NCBI GenBank assembly: GCA_002162875.1
Contig: MABA01000003.1
Location: 116,171-180,170, forward strand
Origin: Rhodobacterales bacterium 52_120_T64
GTDB taxonomy: Bacteria; Pseudomonadota; Alphaproteobacteria; Rhodobacterales; Rhodobacteraceae
Length of the DNA stretch: 64,000 nucleotides
Direction: 5' to 3'
Shown: piece by piece, positions 27,245-36,745 of the stretch
Layout of the letters: every line of letters begins with the position of its first letter
Position numbering within the stretch: position 1 is the first letter of the stretch
Made by a program: the position numbers and the translations under genes
Notes under the pieces: generated by a model
Database searches by the model: none
What the model was told of the DNA's origin: nothing
The model's input: the letters and a program-made list of their open reading frames with translations, nothing else

Positions 27245-28669
27245 ATGACTACCGAACCAAGTTTTCGCGAATCCGTAGATATTATGTTCAATAAGGCTGT
27301 GAAGCTGATGGACCTGTCACCAGGTCTGGAGCGGAAAATCCGTGTCTGCAACTCCACCTACACCGTTCGTTTCGGCGTGCGGCTACGGGGCGAAATCCAT
27401 ACTTTCACGGGGTATCGTTCGGTTCACTCCGAGCATATGGAGCCTGTGAAGGGCGGCATTCGTTTCGCCATGGGGGTGGAACAGGATGAAGTTGAAGCGC
27501 TGGCGGCACTGATGACGTATAAATGCGCATTGGTACAGGCCCCTTTTGGCGGCTCCAAGGGGGGGCTGCGGATCGACCCGCGGGAGTGGGACGAACACGA
27601 AATGGAACAGATCACGCGGCGTTTTGCCTATGAGTTGATCAAGCGGGACCTGATTAACCCGTCCCAAAACGTACCCGCGCCAGACATGGGCACGGGCGAG
27701 CGCGAGATGGCGTGGATTGTAGATCAATACCGCCGAATGAATACCACGGATATTAACGCGGCGGCCTGTGTGACGGGTAAACCGATCAACGCCGGTGGTA
27801 TTCAGGGTCGCGTCGAAGCAACAGGGCGCGGTGTGCAATACGGGTTGCAGGAATTCTTCCGCTACGACGAGGATAAGGCCAAGGCGAACCTGACAGGCAC
27901 GCTGAAAGACAAGCGTGTGATAGTGCAGGGTTTGGGCAACGTGGGCTATCATGCGGCGAAGTTTGTGTCAGAAGAAGACGGCGCGAAGGTCATTGCGGTC
28001 ATCGAGCGGGATGGGGCAATTGTGAACCCCGACGGCTTAAACATCGACCTTCTTAAAGAGCACATCATGATGACCGGCGGTGTGAAAGATTTCCTTAGCG
28101 GCGATTATGTTGCTGACGGCGCGTCGATTTTGGAAATGGAGTGCGATATTCTTATTCCGGCGGCGCTTGAAGGGGTTATCAACCTGAAAAACGCGGACCA
28201 GATCAAAGCCAACTTGATTATCGAGGCGGCGAACGGCCCGATCACGTCCGGTGCGGACGAAATATTGCTTAATAAAGGGGTCGTGATCATTCCCGATATG
28301 TATGCCAATGCCGGCGGTGTGACGGTTTCCTATTTTGAATGGGTCAAAAACCTGAGTCACATCCGTTTCGGTCGTATGCAGCGGCGCCAAGAAGAATCTC
28401 GCCATCAGTTGTTGCTGGATGAATTGCAGCGGCTTGGGGATGATCCCTCGATTACGTGGGAGATGTCGGATGACTTCAAAACCAAATATTTGAAGGGGGC
28501 TGACGAGTTGGAATTGGTGCGCTCGGGCTTGGACGATTCCATGCGGGCAGCGTATCAGTCAATGCGTGAAGTGTGGCATACCCGCGATGATGTGCCGGAT
28601 TTGCGAACCGCCGCGTTTTTGGTTTCGATCGAGCGTGTAGCAGCGAGTTATCTATCCAAAGGATTGTAG
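27245..28669 (+). CDS. Glutamate dehydrogenase (Glu/Leu/Phe/Val dehydrogenase family)
   Basis: Reversible oxidative deamination of glutamate to 2-oxoglutarate and ammonia with NAD(P). The 474-residue protein has the substrate-binding VKGGIRFAMGV at 69-78, the catalytic-lysine motif APFGGSKGGLRID (Lys105), the PAPDMGTGEREMAW loop, and the Rossmann fold beginning VIVQGLGNVGYHAA near residue 220. It is longer than the usual 410-430 residues because of a C-terminal extension with RMQRRQEESRHQ. Cofactor preference is not clear by eye. It is monocistronic; the ATG follows GAGGGAGAATACAT. It may link amino-acid use to the TCA cycle. Confidence 0.92.
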   Translation: MTTEPSFRESVDIMFNKAVKLMDLSPGLERKIRVCNSTYTVRFGVRLRGEIHTFTGYRSVHSEHMEPVKGGIRFAMGVEQDEVEALAALMTYKCALVQAPFGGSKGGLRIDPREWDEHEMEQITRRFAYELIKRDLINPSQNVPAPDMGTGEREMAWIVDQYRRMNTTDINAAACVTGKPINAGGIQGRVEATGRGVQYGLQEFFRYDEDKAKANLTGTLKDKRVIVQGLGNVGYHAAKFVSEEDGAKVIAVIERDGAIVNPDGLNIDLLKEHIMMTGGVKDFLSGDYVADGASILEMECDILIPAALEGVINLKNADQIKANLIIEAANGPITSGADEILLNKGVVIIPDMYANAGGVTVSYFEWVKNLSHIRFGRMQRRQEESRHQLLLDELQRLGDDPSITWEMSDDFKTKYLKGADELELVRSGLDDSMRAAYQSMREVWHTRDDVPDLRTAAFLVSIERVAASYLSKGL

Positions 28670-28756
28670 CGTAAACAATTTGTCCTGAAATTTGGGCATA
28701 ATAATCGGCAGGAACGATCTTACCTTTTGATCAACTTGTTTTGAAAGGTACCAAAA

Positions 28757-29668
28757 ATGTCGTTCCGCCCAGTTAAGACCGAAACCCTCGCACAACCAAC
28801 ATTGGAGGGCGCGGGTGTTCATCTGTACCGTGCTTTCGGGTTTCACGACCCGAGGATGCTGGATCCGTTCCTGTTGTTCGACGACTTCCGCAATGATGAT
28901 CCGGCCAAATCTATAAAAGGTTTCCCGTGGCATCCCCATCGTGGGATTGAGACGATTACCTATGTACTGCAAGGCAACATCACGCATGAAGATAGCCTCG
29001 GAAACGTCGGAAATCTGGGGGCTGGCGATGTGCAGTGGATGACCGCTGGCTCTGGCATTATGCATCAAGAAATGCCTAAACCAAATATTGCGGGGCAGAT
29101 GCACGGTTTCCAATTGTGGGCAAATTTACCAAGCGATCAGAAGATGACGACCCCTCGGTATCAGGATGTGACATCTTCGGATATTCCCGAAATAATCGAT
29201 GACGATGGCACCCGCGTGAAGGTGATTGTCGGTAAGTTCTGGGGTAAAGCGGGGCCTGTTGATGGCATTGCCGCTGATCCGCAGTATCTGGATGTGTATA
29301 TCCCGCCGAACGTTCGCAAGACGCTGCCTGTGGACGCATACAGGCATGTGTTTGCGTATATTTTCGACGGATCTGGAACATTTCGCGATGCGTCCAAACC
29401 TTACGGCGTGCGGGTCGAAAAGGAAGTGGCTGGCGAAGAGGTGAATATCCGCGACATGTCCGGCAACCGCACATTGGTACAGTTTGATACAGGTGACAAC
29501 ATCACAGTTCAAGCCGGCGAACATGGCATGCGATTTTTGCTGGTTTCTGGAAAACCAATCGAAGAACCCGTCGCATGGAATGGACCGATTGTGATGAACA
29601 CACAGCAAGAATTACGTCGGGCGATGCAGGATTTGAACAACGGGACGTTTATCAAATCCCAGCAGTAG
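28757..29668 (+). CDS. Pirin family protein
   Basis: Bicupin protein of 303 residues. The N-terminal cupin carries the iron-site residues in FPWHPHRGIETITYVLQG and the following EDSLGN and AGSGIMHQE motif. The C-terminal cupin is less conserved. Some bacterial pirins act as quercetinases or redox-dependent regulators; the substrate here is unknown. The start fits GAAAGGTACCAAAA. It is convergent with the SixA-like gene, which ends at the very next base. Confidence 0.9.
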   Translation: MSFRPVKTETLAQPTLEGAGVHLYRAFGFHDPRMLDPFLLFDDFRNDDPAKSIKGFPWHPHRGIETITYVLQGNITHEDSLGNVGNLGAGDVQWMTAGSGIMHQEMPKPNIAGQMHGFQLWANLPSDQKMTTPRYQDVTSSDIPEIIDDDGTRVKVIVGKFWGKAGPVDGIAADPQYLDVYIPPNVRKTLPVDAYRHVFAYIFDGSGTFRDASKPYGVRVEKEVAGEEVNIRDMSGNRTLVQFDTGDNITVQAGEHGMRFLLVSGKPIEEPVAWNGPIVMNTQQELRRAMQDLNNGTFIKSQQ

Positions 29669-30172
29669 TTAGCCAAGCTCAGCGGGTGTGATGTAGGTGT
29701 CCAGGTGCGTTGTGCCAAAGTCCAACGCTGACCACTCACCTTGAACTTCCAGCACGGTCGTGCCGCCAGTTGGGTATTTATCAAAATCGGTGTGCGCGGG
29801 CGCGGGGTCTACTCGCAACGCGCGCGCTAGACTGCCAATACCGGGCATGTGGGCGATGACCAGTACGTTTTCGCCTGTCGCTGATTTGCGGATAATAGCC
29901 AGAATTTCTTCAGGGGAGGCCATGTAAAGCGCAGCATCGGTAATAACTTCGGGTGCTTTTGAAAGGTTTTCTGATACCAAATCCCATGTCTCCTGGCACC
30001 TGACGGCTGACGATACGATGACTTGATCTGGTGCTTGGCCCGATGTTTCCAACCATTTCCCCAGAAGATCGGCGGCTTTGCGGCCGCGCTCGCCTAATGT
30101 GCGATCAACGTCCGGGATGTCTGAATCTGCCCAAGAAGATTTTGCGTGGCGCATGAGGGTGAGTTTCTTCAT
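29669..30172 (-). CDS. SixA-like phosphohistidine phosphatase (histidine phosphatase superfamily)
   Basis: The 167-residue protein begins KLTLMRHAKSSW, the RHG-type catalytic motif with His9, and contains SSAVRCQETW and the second histidine in VLVIAHMPGIG. The overall size and order match SixA, which dephosphorylates phosphohistidine in proteins. The true target is unknown. The start at 30172 lies 5 bases after the stop of the ferredoxin-like gene, so it is the third gene of a minus-strand operon. A frame extension to 30316 inside that gene is rejected. Confidence 0.85.
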   Translation of the reverse strand: MKKLTLMRHAKSSWADSDIPDVDRTLGERGRKAADLLGKWLETSGQAPDQVIVSSAVRCQETWDLVSENLSKAPEVITDAALYMASPEEILAIIRKSATGENVLVIAHMPGIGSLARALRVDPAPAHTDFDKYPTGGTTVLEVQGEWSALDFGTTHLDTYITPAELG

Positions 30173-30177
30173 TAAGT

Positions 30178-30804
30178 CTATCCTTTGTGAAACGCCCTCA
30201 TGTGAAAGGCGGATTGCAATCGCAATCGTTTGTTCTGCCCGACTGGACATGCGCGGCGCACAGCGCAACCGCTGGAAAGGCACTCGTTTCCGGCTATATC
30301 GAGGTGCGCGTGGCACTTCGGAATGTCATACCCTTCTTGACCTAAGGCTGCGGCAGGACATGCGGAAAGACAAGGCTTTTCTGAACAATTTTCGCAAGGG
30401 GGTGAACCTGCTGCCGGCAGATCAAGGCGCTCTGGTATAAGTAGTGCGCCGCGATAGGAAACAAACAGCCCTGCCGTATCATGCACCAGTAACCCAACAG
30501 GAGATTGCCATGCGTGCCCGCTTCTCAGTGCCCAGCCAATGAATGGGTGGTATGGTGGCCCACCGAAGGGGAATACTGCTATGCCGTTGAACTCGTCAGC
30601 CCATGCGCCGATGACCCGTTGAGACCAGCGGTCCAGCGGGTTTTCTCTCTTTTCCAAATACTCAACACTTTGGATAAACAAAGGCCAGAATGTCGGTTCA
30701 TGCGGGCCTAGCAAGACAAGTGTTTGGTCGTCGTCGTGGTGAAAGGCACCGAGCACCGCGAGCCCCGATGGCCTGACGGCATCTGCAATTTCGTCAATCA
30801 TCAT
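30178..30804 (-). CDS. Ferredoxin-like protein with two [4Fe-4S] cysteine sets
   Basis: A 208-residue cytoplasmic protein with a two-cluster ferredoxin domain at its C-terminus. Cys137, 140, 145 and 149 lie in CENCSEKPCLSACP. Cys164, 175, 180 and 186 lie in CHAHLDIAG through CAVRRACPVG. The N-terminal 130 residues (with SPVGLLVHDTAGLFVSYRGALL) resemble the part that precedes the ferredoxin domain in QueG-like proteins, but no cobalamin motif is evident. The ATG at 30804 overlaps the stop of the upstream hydroxylase (ATGA). It may be an electron carrier for that enzyme (inference). Start codons further upstream would extend into the neighbour. Confidence 0.8.
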   Translation of the reverse strand: MMIDEIADAVRPSGLAVLGAFHHDDDQTLVLLGPHEPTFWPLFIQSVEYLEKRENPLDRWSQRVIGAWADEFNGIAVFPFGGPPYHPFIGWALRSGHAWQSPVGLLVHDTAGLFVSYRGALLIPERLDLPAAGSPPCENCSEKPCLSACPAAALGQEGYDIPKCHAHLDIAGNECLSSGCAVRRACPVGQNKRLRLQSAFHMRAFHKG

Positions 30805-31595
30805 TTGTTGGTAAAGGGCAGTTTCAGCACCCACCATAGCTTGCTTGGGCGTTCGTCTTGCCATTGCAGACCGATTTCCATCTCGTCGTGGCCTGCGTTG
30901 GGCTGGGCGACGTAGGTATTGAATATACGGTCCCAGATCGACAGGGAGAAACCGTAGTTGCTGTCATGCTCCTTGCGGATAACGGAATGGTGGACGCGAT
31001 GCATGTCCGGTGTGACAAAAACTGTGCGCACGATTGCATCAACGCGAGGCGACAGGCGGATGTTGGCGTGGTTAAACAGGGCGGTGCCATTCAATATGAC
31101 CTCGAACAGGATCACGGCAAAAGCGGATGGGCCGAGGATGTAGATCAGGCCAATTTTTAGCAACATCGACAGCGCGATTTCCACCGGGTGGAAACGGATG
31201 GCTGTGGTTACATCCATATCGCGGTCGGCATGATGTACTTGATGCAGGCGCCAAAGAAGCGGGATTTTGTGCGTTATCAGATGTTGGCCCCAGATTGCGA
31301 AATCAAGAATCAGGATCGCAGCGAAAACTTCGATCCACGCGGGCCAACCAACGTTGTTAAACAAGCCCAGACCGTTTGCGCTTGCATCGATTGCAGCCCC
31401 TACAGACATGACCGGAATAACGAGTGCCATCAGGTTTAGCGTCGCGCTGTCAATGATCGTTAATGCCCAATTCACATACCAACGACGGTTTCTGGGAACA
31501 GGGCGCGCACGGCGCGGGATGATGGTCTCGATGATCGCGAAAAGCGCGAATAGACCGAGAAATACCGACAGGCGGATGAGGTTTTCGTTTTCCAT
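30801..31595 (-). CDS. Membrane di-iron hydroxylase (sterol desaturase/fatty acid hydroxylase superfamily)
   Basis: Integral membrane oxygenase of 264 residues. The histidine clusters that bind the di-iron centre are present: HLITH (105-109), HQVHH (118-122), a further His176 region and HRVHH (199-203). There are about four hydrophobic segments, at roughly 8-24, 45-70, 88-102 and 145-172. Relatives hydroxylate or desaturate lipids, carotenoids or sterols; the substrate here is unknown. It is first in an operon with a ferredoxin-like protein and a SixA-like phosphatase. A perfect 8-bp palindrome lies just upstream of its start. Confidence 0.85.
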   Translation of the reverse strand: MENENLIRLSVFLGLFALFAIIETIIPRRARPVPRNRRWYVNWALTIIDSATLNLMALVIPVMSVGAAIDASANGLGLFNNVGWPAWIEVFAAILILDFAIWGQHLITHKIPLLWRLHQVHHADRDMDVTTAIRFHPVEIALSMLLKIGLIYILGPSAFAVILFEVILNGTALFNHANIRLSPRVDAIVRTVFVTPDMHRVHHSVIRKEHDSNYGFSLSIWDRIFNTYVAQPNAGHDEMEIGLQWQDERPSKLWWVLKLPFTNK

Positions 31596-31609
31596 TTACC
31601 AAAGGTGAC

Positions 31610-31631
31610 CTTGATCTGCATGAAGATCAAG
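31610..31631. promoter_or_regulatory. CTTGATCT-N6-AGATCAAG palindrome upstream of the hydroxylase operon
   Basis: Perfect 8-bp inverted repeat (31610-31617 and 31624-31631), 15-36 bases upstream of the hydroxylase start codon. The half-sites resemble FNR/Crp halves, but the spacing (TTGAT-N10-ATCAA) is wrong for FNR. It may be an operator overlapping the transcription start, or a leader hairpin. A second, imperfect hairpin (31642-31678) lies between it and the argB stop. Confidence 0.5.
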
Positions 31632-31678
31632 AGCGATGCTGCATTGTTACATATAATAAACCGAATATGTGCGCAATG

Positions 31679-32542
31679 TCACTCGCGGATCAACGAACCA
31701 GCACCGTGTTCTGTGAACAATTCGAGCAAACAGGCGTGTGGCGCACGACCGTCGAGGATGACGACGGCGCGCACCCCGTCCTCGATTGCTGAAAGCGCTG
31801 TTTGTGTTTTCGGAATCATCCCGCCAGCGATTACACCGTTTGAAGTTAGCTCGGCCACATGTTCTGGCGTTAGCTGTGTAATCACGTTGCCGTCAGCATC
31901 TTTTACACCGGCTACATCGGTCAGCAGCAAAAGGCGGTCGGCGTCTAGGCCTGCCGCGATAGCACCGGCGGCAGTGTCGCCGTTGACGTTGTAGGTCTGA
32001 CCATCTGAGCCCACACCAATCGGTGCGATCACGGGGATCAGGTCGCTATCAAGGAAAGTGTGTAGGACTTCAGGATTGATTTTTGTAGGTTCACCGACGA
32101 ACCCCAGATCTGGTTTGGCTTTCTCGCAAACCATCAGGTTGGCGTCTTTGCCAGACAGCCCGACGGCTTTGCCGCCCTGCTTGTTGATCGCCCCGACAAT
32201 GCGTTTGTTTACGGAACCAGACAATACCATCTCGACGATCTTCATCGTTTCAGCGTCGGTCACCCGTTTGCCGTTTACAAATTCCGATTTTACGTTTTGC
32301 TTGTCCAACATTTCGTTGATCATTGGGCCGCCACCGTGGACAACAATCGGGTGCACATTGACCTGTTTCATCAACACGATATCGCGGGCGAATTGTTCCA
32401 TCGCTGCCTCGTCGCCCATGGCGTGACCGCCGAACTTGATTACGACAATAGCCCCGTCGTAGCGCTGCAAGAAAGGCAGTGCTTCGCTTAAGGTTCTGGC
32501 TGTGGCAATCGAGTCGCGTTGCATTGCTTGCTGTAACTCCAT
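31679..32542 (-). CDS. argB: Acetylglutamate kinase
   Basis: Second step of arginine biosynthesis: phosphorylates N-acetylglutamate. The 287 residues carry [11 protein letters not shown] near the N-terminus, [12 protein letters not shown], the GLSGKDANL segment and [15 protein letters not shown]. Length and order match the arginine-sensitive type. I chose [10 protein letters not shown] at 32542; an earlier ATG at 32596 adds residues unlike the family. It is the last gene in the rpmH-to-argB series, 63 bases after engB. Confidence 0.96.
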   Translation of the reverse strand: MELQQAMQRDSIATARTLSEALPFLQRYDGAIVVIKFGGHAMGDEAAMEQFARDIVLMKQVNVHPIVVHGGGPMINEMLDKQNVKSEFVNGKRVTDAETMKIVEMVLSGSVNKRIVGAINKQGGKAVGLSGKDANLMVCEKAKPDLGFVGEPTKINPEVLHTFLDSDLIPVIAPIGVGSDGQTYNVNGDTAAGAIAAGLDADRLLLLTDVAGVKDADGNVITQLTPEHVAELTSNGVIAGGMIPKTQTALSAIEDGVRAVVILDGRAPHACLLELFTEHGAGSLIRE

Positions 32543-32605
32543 GGGATGGCTCCTTGCGGTTTTGATCTGTTTAGCCGCTTGAAGCGGGAAACCCAAGGCC
32601 GGAGA

Positions 32606-33256
32606 TTATTCCATCGTGGCGATGATGGTTCGCAGTACGTCGAGGCCCTCGCCCTTGTTCGAGGAGGTCAAGACGATCTCGGGGTAGGCGGCGGGGAATT
32701 TGGTCAGCGTAACGCGAGTTTTGCCGATGATTTTTTCGAGTTCCGGCTTTTTCAGCTTGTCGCATTTCGTCAGCACAACTTGAAACGTCACGGCAGACGC
32801 TCCTAGCAGGTTCATGATTTCCTCATCAACGTCTTTAGGGCCGTGACGCGCGTCAATTAACAGAAATACACGGCGCAACGTTGCGCGACCGGAAAGGTAG
32901 GCCTTCAACAGGCGTTGCCATTTGGCGACAACGGCGATGGGGGCATTGGCGAAACCGTAACCCGGAAGGTCGACAAGGTAATGCTGATCCAACAGCGTGA
33001 AATAGTTTATTTCTTGGGTGCGGCCCGGCGTGTTGGAGGCACGCGCCAAGGCTTTGCGACCTGTAAGCGCGTTAATCAGGGTGGACTTTCCGACGTTGGA
33101 ACGGCCCGCGAAGCAGACTTCCATGCGGTCAGCGGGTGGCAGGCCATCCATAGCAACGACGCCTTTTAGAAAGTCGGAGTTACCAGCGAAAAGCTTGCGA
33201 CCAAGCTCGGTTGTGGCGTGGTCTGGTAGTTCTGCGATGGGAAATTGGACGCTCAT
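32606..33256 (-). CDS. engB: Ribosome-biogenesis GTP-binding protein EngB (YsxC/YihA)
   Basis: GTPase needed for large-subunit assembly and cell division. In 216 residues it shows G1 GRSNVGKS (51-58), the switch I region NTPGRTQEINYF, G3 DLPG (96-99), G4 TKCD (163-166) and a G5-like TSS near the end. It overlaps the MOSC gene upstream by four bases (ATGA) and is translated in the same operon as yidC. Confidence 0.95.
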   Translation of the reverse strand: MSVQFPIAELPDHATTELGRKLFAGNSDFLKGVVAMDGLPPADRMEVCFAGRSNVGKSTLINALTGRKALARASNTPGRTQEINYFTLLDQHYLVDLPGYGFANAPIAVVAKWQRLLKAYLSGRATLRRVFLLIDARHGPKDVDEEIMNLLGASAVTFQVVLTKCDKLKKPELEKIIGKTRVTLTKFPAAYPEIVLTSSNKGEGLDVLRTIIATME

Positions 33257-34011
33257 GTTAGCACCTCTACTTGGTCTTCTTGGCGAATTTGCCCAGACCG
33301 AATTACAACTGCATAAACACCCATTTCCTGATGGCCGAAACCGTTTTTCAATGCACCAAGCGTGTCTGCGTCGCGAATACCGGTTTCAACGTTGGCCGTA
33401 GTGGCCATGCAACGGGTAATTTCTTCGCGGACTTCAAGTTCGGCTGTGCCAATGCGGATGCGCTTGCCGACCATGTCTTTTTCGGCCCACGGTGCCCAAC
33501 CATCGACATGGATGTTCCCGCGCCAGCGTTCGGGTGAAAGGCTGGTTTCAAGGTTCTTCTCGATCTCGGCATGGGATGCCAGATTGATGATCGAGATGGA
33601 TTGGAACTTTGTATCCGTCATCGGTTGTGCAGCACTGACCAGTTGTGTGGGCAACGAGCGGGCGCTATTGGAAATTGGTGTGACCCACTGCACGAACTGA
33701 TCGGCGTCGACCGCATTGTCAGGATCGATCGTAATGTCCTGACGATCGGGATGGCTTAGCGTTATCTTGTTTAGACCTTCGTCGACACAAACAGTGATCG
33801 CCTGCAAGCCGGGCGACTTGGCACCGATAGAAAATTGGGAGCAAGGTTGCCAAGCAGGGCGCTCCGCATCAAAGCGGGACTGCCCGTGGGCGACTGCCCA
33901 CAGACGGTCCCACGGAAGGCATTTACCTTCCGTCAGGACGGCCGCAGGTATTTCCTCGCGGCCGTGGCTTTTAATCGGGTGACGCCAGATATGTGCAACG
34001 GATGGGTTCAT
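33253..34011 (-). CDS. MOSC domain-containing protein
   Basis: The 252-residue protein has the N-terminal MOSC beta-barrel region (VAHIWRHPIKSHGREEI and LPWDRLWAVAHG) and a C-terminal MOSC domain (WRGNIHVDG through RCMATTANVETG). Its conserved cysteine lies in ITRCMAT. MOSC proteins carry sulfur or molybdenum-cofactor-related chemistry, and relatives detoxify N-hydroxylated compounds. The specific role is unknown. It overlaps both yidC and engB by four bases, fixing it within the translation/insertion operon, a position also seen in related Rhodobacterales. Confidence 0.85.
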   Translation of the reverse strand: MNPSVAHIWRHPIKSHGREEIPAAVLTEGKCLPWDRLWAVAHGQSRFDAERPAWQPCSQFSIGAKSPGLQAITVCVDEGLNKITLSHPDRQDITIDPDNAVDADQFVQWVTPISNSARSLPTQLVSAAQPMTDTKFQSISIINLASHAEIEKNLETSLSPERWRGNIHVDGWAPWAEKDMVGKRIRIGTAELEVREEITRCMATTANVETGIRDADTLGALKNGFGHQEMGVYAVVIRSGQIRQEDQVEVLT

Positions 34012-35840
34012 TCTTTGGTGTCTTTTTCCCTAATCTTGCGGAAGCCGGACATGATGTTGCCAAATACGTCAGGGCGTACACCTTGCGAACGCATGATCAG
34101 GTATTGCTGCGTGAATGTAATGGTGTTGTTGGCCACCCAGTAAATCACAAGACCAGATGCGAAACGGCCTAGCATGAACATGAAGACCCATGGCATCCAT
34201 GCGAAGATCATCGCTTGGGTTTTGTCTGTTGGGGCCGGATTCAACTTCTGCTGCATCCACATGGTAATGCCCATAAGGATCGGGAAGACTCCGATGGAAA
34301 GGATCGCGAGGAAGCTTTCAGGGCCGGGCGCTGCGAATGGCAGTAGGCCGAACAGATTCAGGATGGAGCTTGGATCGGGTGCCGAGAGATCCTGAATCCA
34401 GCCAAAGAACGGCGCGTGGCGCATTTCGATGGTTACAAACAGCACTTTGTAGAGCGAGAAGAAGATCGGAATTTGCAAGAAGATTGGCAAACAGCCCGAT
34501 GCGGGGTTCACTTTGTTCTTCTTGTAAAGTTCCATCATTTCTTTTTGCATGGCTTGCTTGTCGTCGCCTGTGCGTTCCTTCAAGGCTGCCATTTCAGGCT
34601 GAAGCTTTTTCATTTTCGCCATTGAGACATAGGATTTATATGCCAGTGGTGCGAGCAAGGTCTTGATGACCAGCGTCAGACCAATGATGGACAGACCCAT
34701 GTTGCCGATCCAGCCATGGATCAAGGATAGCAGTGAAAAGATCGGTTTTGTAATGAAGAAGAAGATTCCCCAGTCAACTGAGTCGACGAACTTTTCGATG
34801 CCCATTTCTTCTTGATAGGCGCGAATGGTGGAAACCTCTTTGGCACCGGCGAACAACAATGTGGTAATCTCGGCATCTTGGCCACCGGAGATTTCCATGA
34901 CGGGCAGGCGCATGTCGGCCTGATAAGTGTCGTTGCCCGGCGTGTATTTTGATACGGAAGCGAATGACTGACCGGGAAGCGGGATCAATGTTGTCATCCA
35001 GTATTTGTCGGTCATGCCGATCCAGCCGCCTTCAACTACGTCGATGCGGTCAATGTTGCCGCCTTCGGCAGGGTCGAACGTTTCATCCGGCATATCGTCG
35101 TAATCGATTTCCTGAATTTCGCCGTCTTGTGCGCGAACAACACCTTCGTGAAGCAGGTACATTCCGAATGTGTCAGGCTCGCCTTTGCGGGCGATGATGC
35201 CGTAGGGCTGCATGCGTACAGAAGCGCCTGTGGTGTTTTCTACGCGCTGCGTGATGGAGAACATATAATTTCCGTCAACCGCGATTGTACGGTGGAATAC
35301 AAGGCCAGCGCCGTTGTCCCACATGATGGTCAGAGGCGTTTCGGCGGTCAGGATGTTGCCGCGTTCAATCTTCCAGACCGTGGTTGCACCCGGAACAGCA
35401 GAGGCATCAAGTCCGCCCGCAGGAGCCCAACCATGGACTGTATAATAAGGAGTGGCGGAATTCGCAGGCGAAAGAAGTGTTACCTTGTCCGTATCGATAT
35501 TCTGGATGACGTTATAATCTGTCAGGTGAAGATCGTCGATACGGCCGCCAAGTAGCGAGATCGAACCAGCAACGCGGGCTGTTTTGATCTCAACGCGGTC
35601 AGTCTGTGCTAGCGCATTTTCGCGGGTCGCTTGCGGGGTAACTGCTTCGGCAGGGGCGGCGGTAACAAAAGTACCGTCAGCCTGTGGAACGCTTGCTACG
35701 CCATCAACTTGAGTGAAGGTTGTTTCAGTGGCTTCCGGCTGAATTACGGGGTCAGCAGGCGGGAACAGGATGAACCATACAAAGATTACCAAAAAGCTAA
35801 GGCCAGTGGCTAAAAGCAGGTTTTTATTATTGTCGTCCAT
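34008..35840 (-). CDS. yidC: Membrane protein insertase YidC
   Basis: Inner-membrane insertase/chaperone acting alone or with SecYEG. At 610 residues it has an N-terminal anchor (about 7-25), a large periplasmic beta domain (about 60-350), and the conserved five-helix region. This region includes LLAPLAYKSYVSMAKM, SGCLPIFLQIPIFFSLYKVL, and a final YWVANNTITFTQQYLIM. The tail is short and basic. It sits in a minus-strand operon with the protein-insertion factor YidD two genes upstream. The stop overlaps the MOSC start. Confidence 0.97.
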   Translation of the reverse strand: MDDNNKNLLLATGLSFLVIFVWFILFPPADPVIQPEATETTFTQVDGVASVPQADGTFVTAAPAEAVTPQATRENALAQTDRVEIKTARVAGSISLLGGRIDDLHLTDYNVIQNIDTDKVTLLSPANSATPYYTVHGWAPAGGLDASAVPGATTVWKIERGNILTAETPLTIMWDNGAGLVFHRTIAVDGNYMFSITQRVENTTGASVRMQPYGIIARKGEPDTFGMYLLHEGVVRAQDGEIQEIDYDDMPDETFDPAEGGNIDRIDVVEGGWIGMTDKYWMTTLIPLPGQSFASVSKYTPGNDTYQADMRLPVMEISGGQDAEITTLLFAGAKEVSTIRAYQEEMGIEKFVDSVDWGIFFFITKPIFSLLSLIHGWIGNMGLSIIGLTLVIKTLLAPLAYKSYVSMAKMKKLQPEMAALKERTGDDKQAMQKEMMELYKKNKVNPASGCLPIFLQIPIFFSLYKVLFVTIEMRHAPFFGWIQDLSAPDPSSILNLFGLLPFAAPGPESFLAILSIGVFPILMGITMWMQQKLNPAPTDKTQAMIFAWMPWVFMFMLGRFASGLVIYWVANNTITFTQQYLIMRSQGVRPDVFGNIMSGFRKIREKDTKE

Positions 35841-35911
35841 CGTTCACTCCGGATAGCGGGATTCTTCACGTTTTTCTTCACAGTGCCTTCAACAGGGATA
35901 GGGCCGAAAGG

Positions 35912-36745
35912 TCAAGGTTTAATGGTGCGTCGTTGCAACCCAGCGAAGTCGAATAAGCTGGAATCAAGCAGATGCGAAGGGTTTGCGTTGGTTAAGGCCT
36001 TAAACATAACTTGGCGACGACCAGGGGAATTCTTTTCCCAAGCATTCAACATCTGTTTGACTTGTTGACGCTGCAACCCGTCTTGGGATCCGCACAGGTC
36101 GCACGGGATGACGGGGTAATCCATGGCCGCGGCAAATTTTTCGCAGTCTTCCTCGGCCACATGGGCGAGGGGGCGGTAGACGAAAAGGTCACCTTCGTCG
36201 TTCACCAGCTTGGGCGGCATGGTCGCGAGTTTGCCGCCGTGAAACAGGCTCATCATGAAGGTTTCAAGAATATCGTCGCGGTGGTGGCCAAGCACGATGG
36301 CGGAACATCCTTCCTCGCGGGCAACGCGGTACAGGTTGCCACGGCGCAGGCGTGAACACAGGCTGCAAAAGGTTTTGGTATCTGGAATTTTGTCGATGAC
36401 TACTGAATAGGTGTCTCGGTACTCGATCCGGTGCGGGACTTTCATGCGTTCCAAAAATTCGGGTAGAACAGTGGACGGGAAGCCGGGTTGGCCTTGGTCC
36501 AGATTGCAGGCGAGGATATCGACGGGCAAAAGGCCGCGCCATTGTAGTTCAGCCAATGCCGCAAGCAGCGTGTAGCTGTCTTTGCCGCCAGATAGGCACA
36601 CGAGCCATTTGGCGCCGCGTTCGATCATTCCGTATTCCTCGATCGCTTCGCGGGTCTGGCGGATGATGCGTTTACGGAGCTTTTTGAAGGAGGTGCTGGT
36701 CGGCGCGCCCTCAAACAGTGGATGAATTTCGGAAGCTTCAGTCAT
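35912..36745 (-). CDS. ttcA: tRNA 2-thiocytidine(32) synthetase TtcA
   Basis: ATP- and iron-sulfur-dependent enzyme that thiolates cytidine 32 of tRNAs. The 277 residues contain the PP-loop [11 protein letters not shown] and two CxxC motifs (CSLC and CDLC) that hold the [4Fe-4S] cluster, plus LGHHRDD. The start is taken at 36745 (MTEASEIHP), overlapping the yidD stop by 8 bases; an ATG at 36751 is equally possible, while one at 36817 would extend far into yidD. The gene lies between yidD and yidC. Confidence 0.93.
   Translation of the reverse strand: MTEASEIHPLFEGAPTSTSFKKLRKRIIRQTREAIEEYGMIERGAKWLVCLSGGKDSYTLLAALAELQWRGLLPVDILACNLDQGQPGFPSTVLPEFLERMKVPHRIEYRDTYSVVIDKIPDTKTFCSLCSRLRRGNLYRVAREEGCSAIVLGHHRDDILETFMMSLFHGGKLATMPPKLVNDEGDLFVYRPLAHVAEEDCEKFAAAMDYPVIPCDLCGSQDGLQRQQVKQMLNAWEKNSPGRRQVMFKALTNANPSHLLDSSLFDFAGLQRRTIKP

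Noticed and set aside
28727..28736. TTTGATCAAC near the pirin start considered as an FNR box
   Set aside because: The TTGAT and ATCAA halves overlap with no 4-base spacer, so it does not match the FNR consensus.
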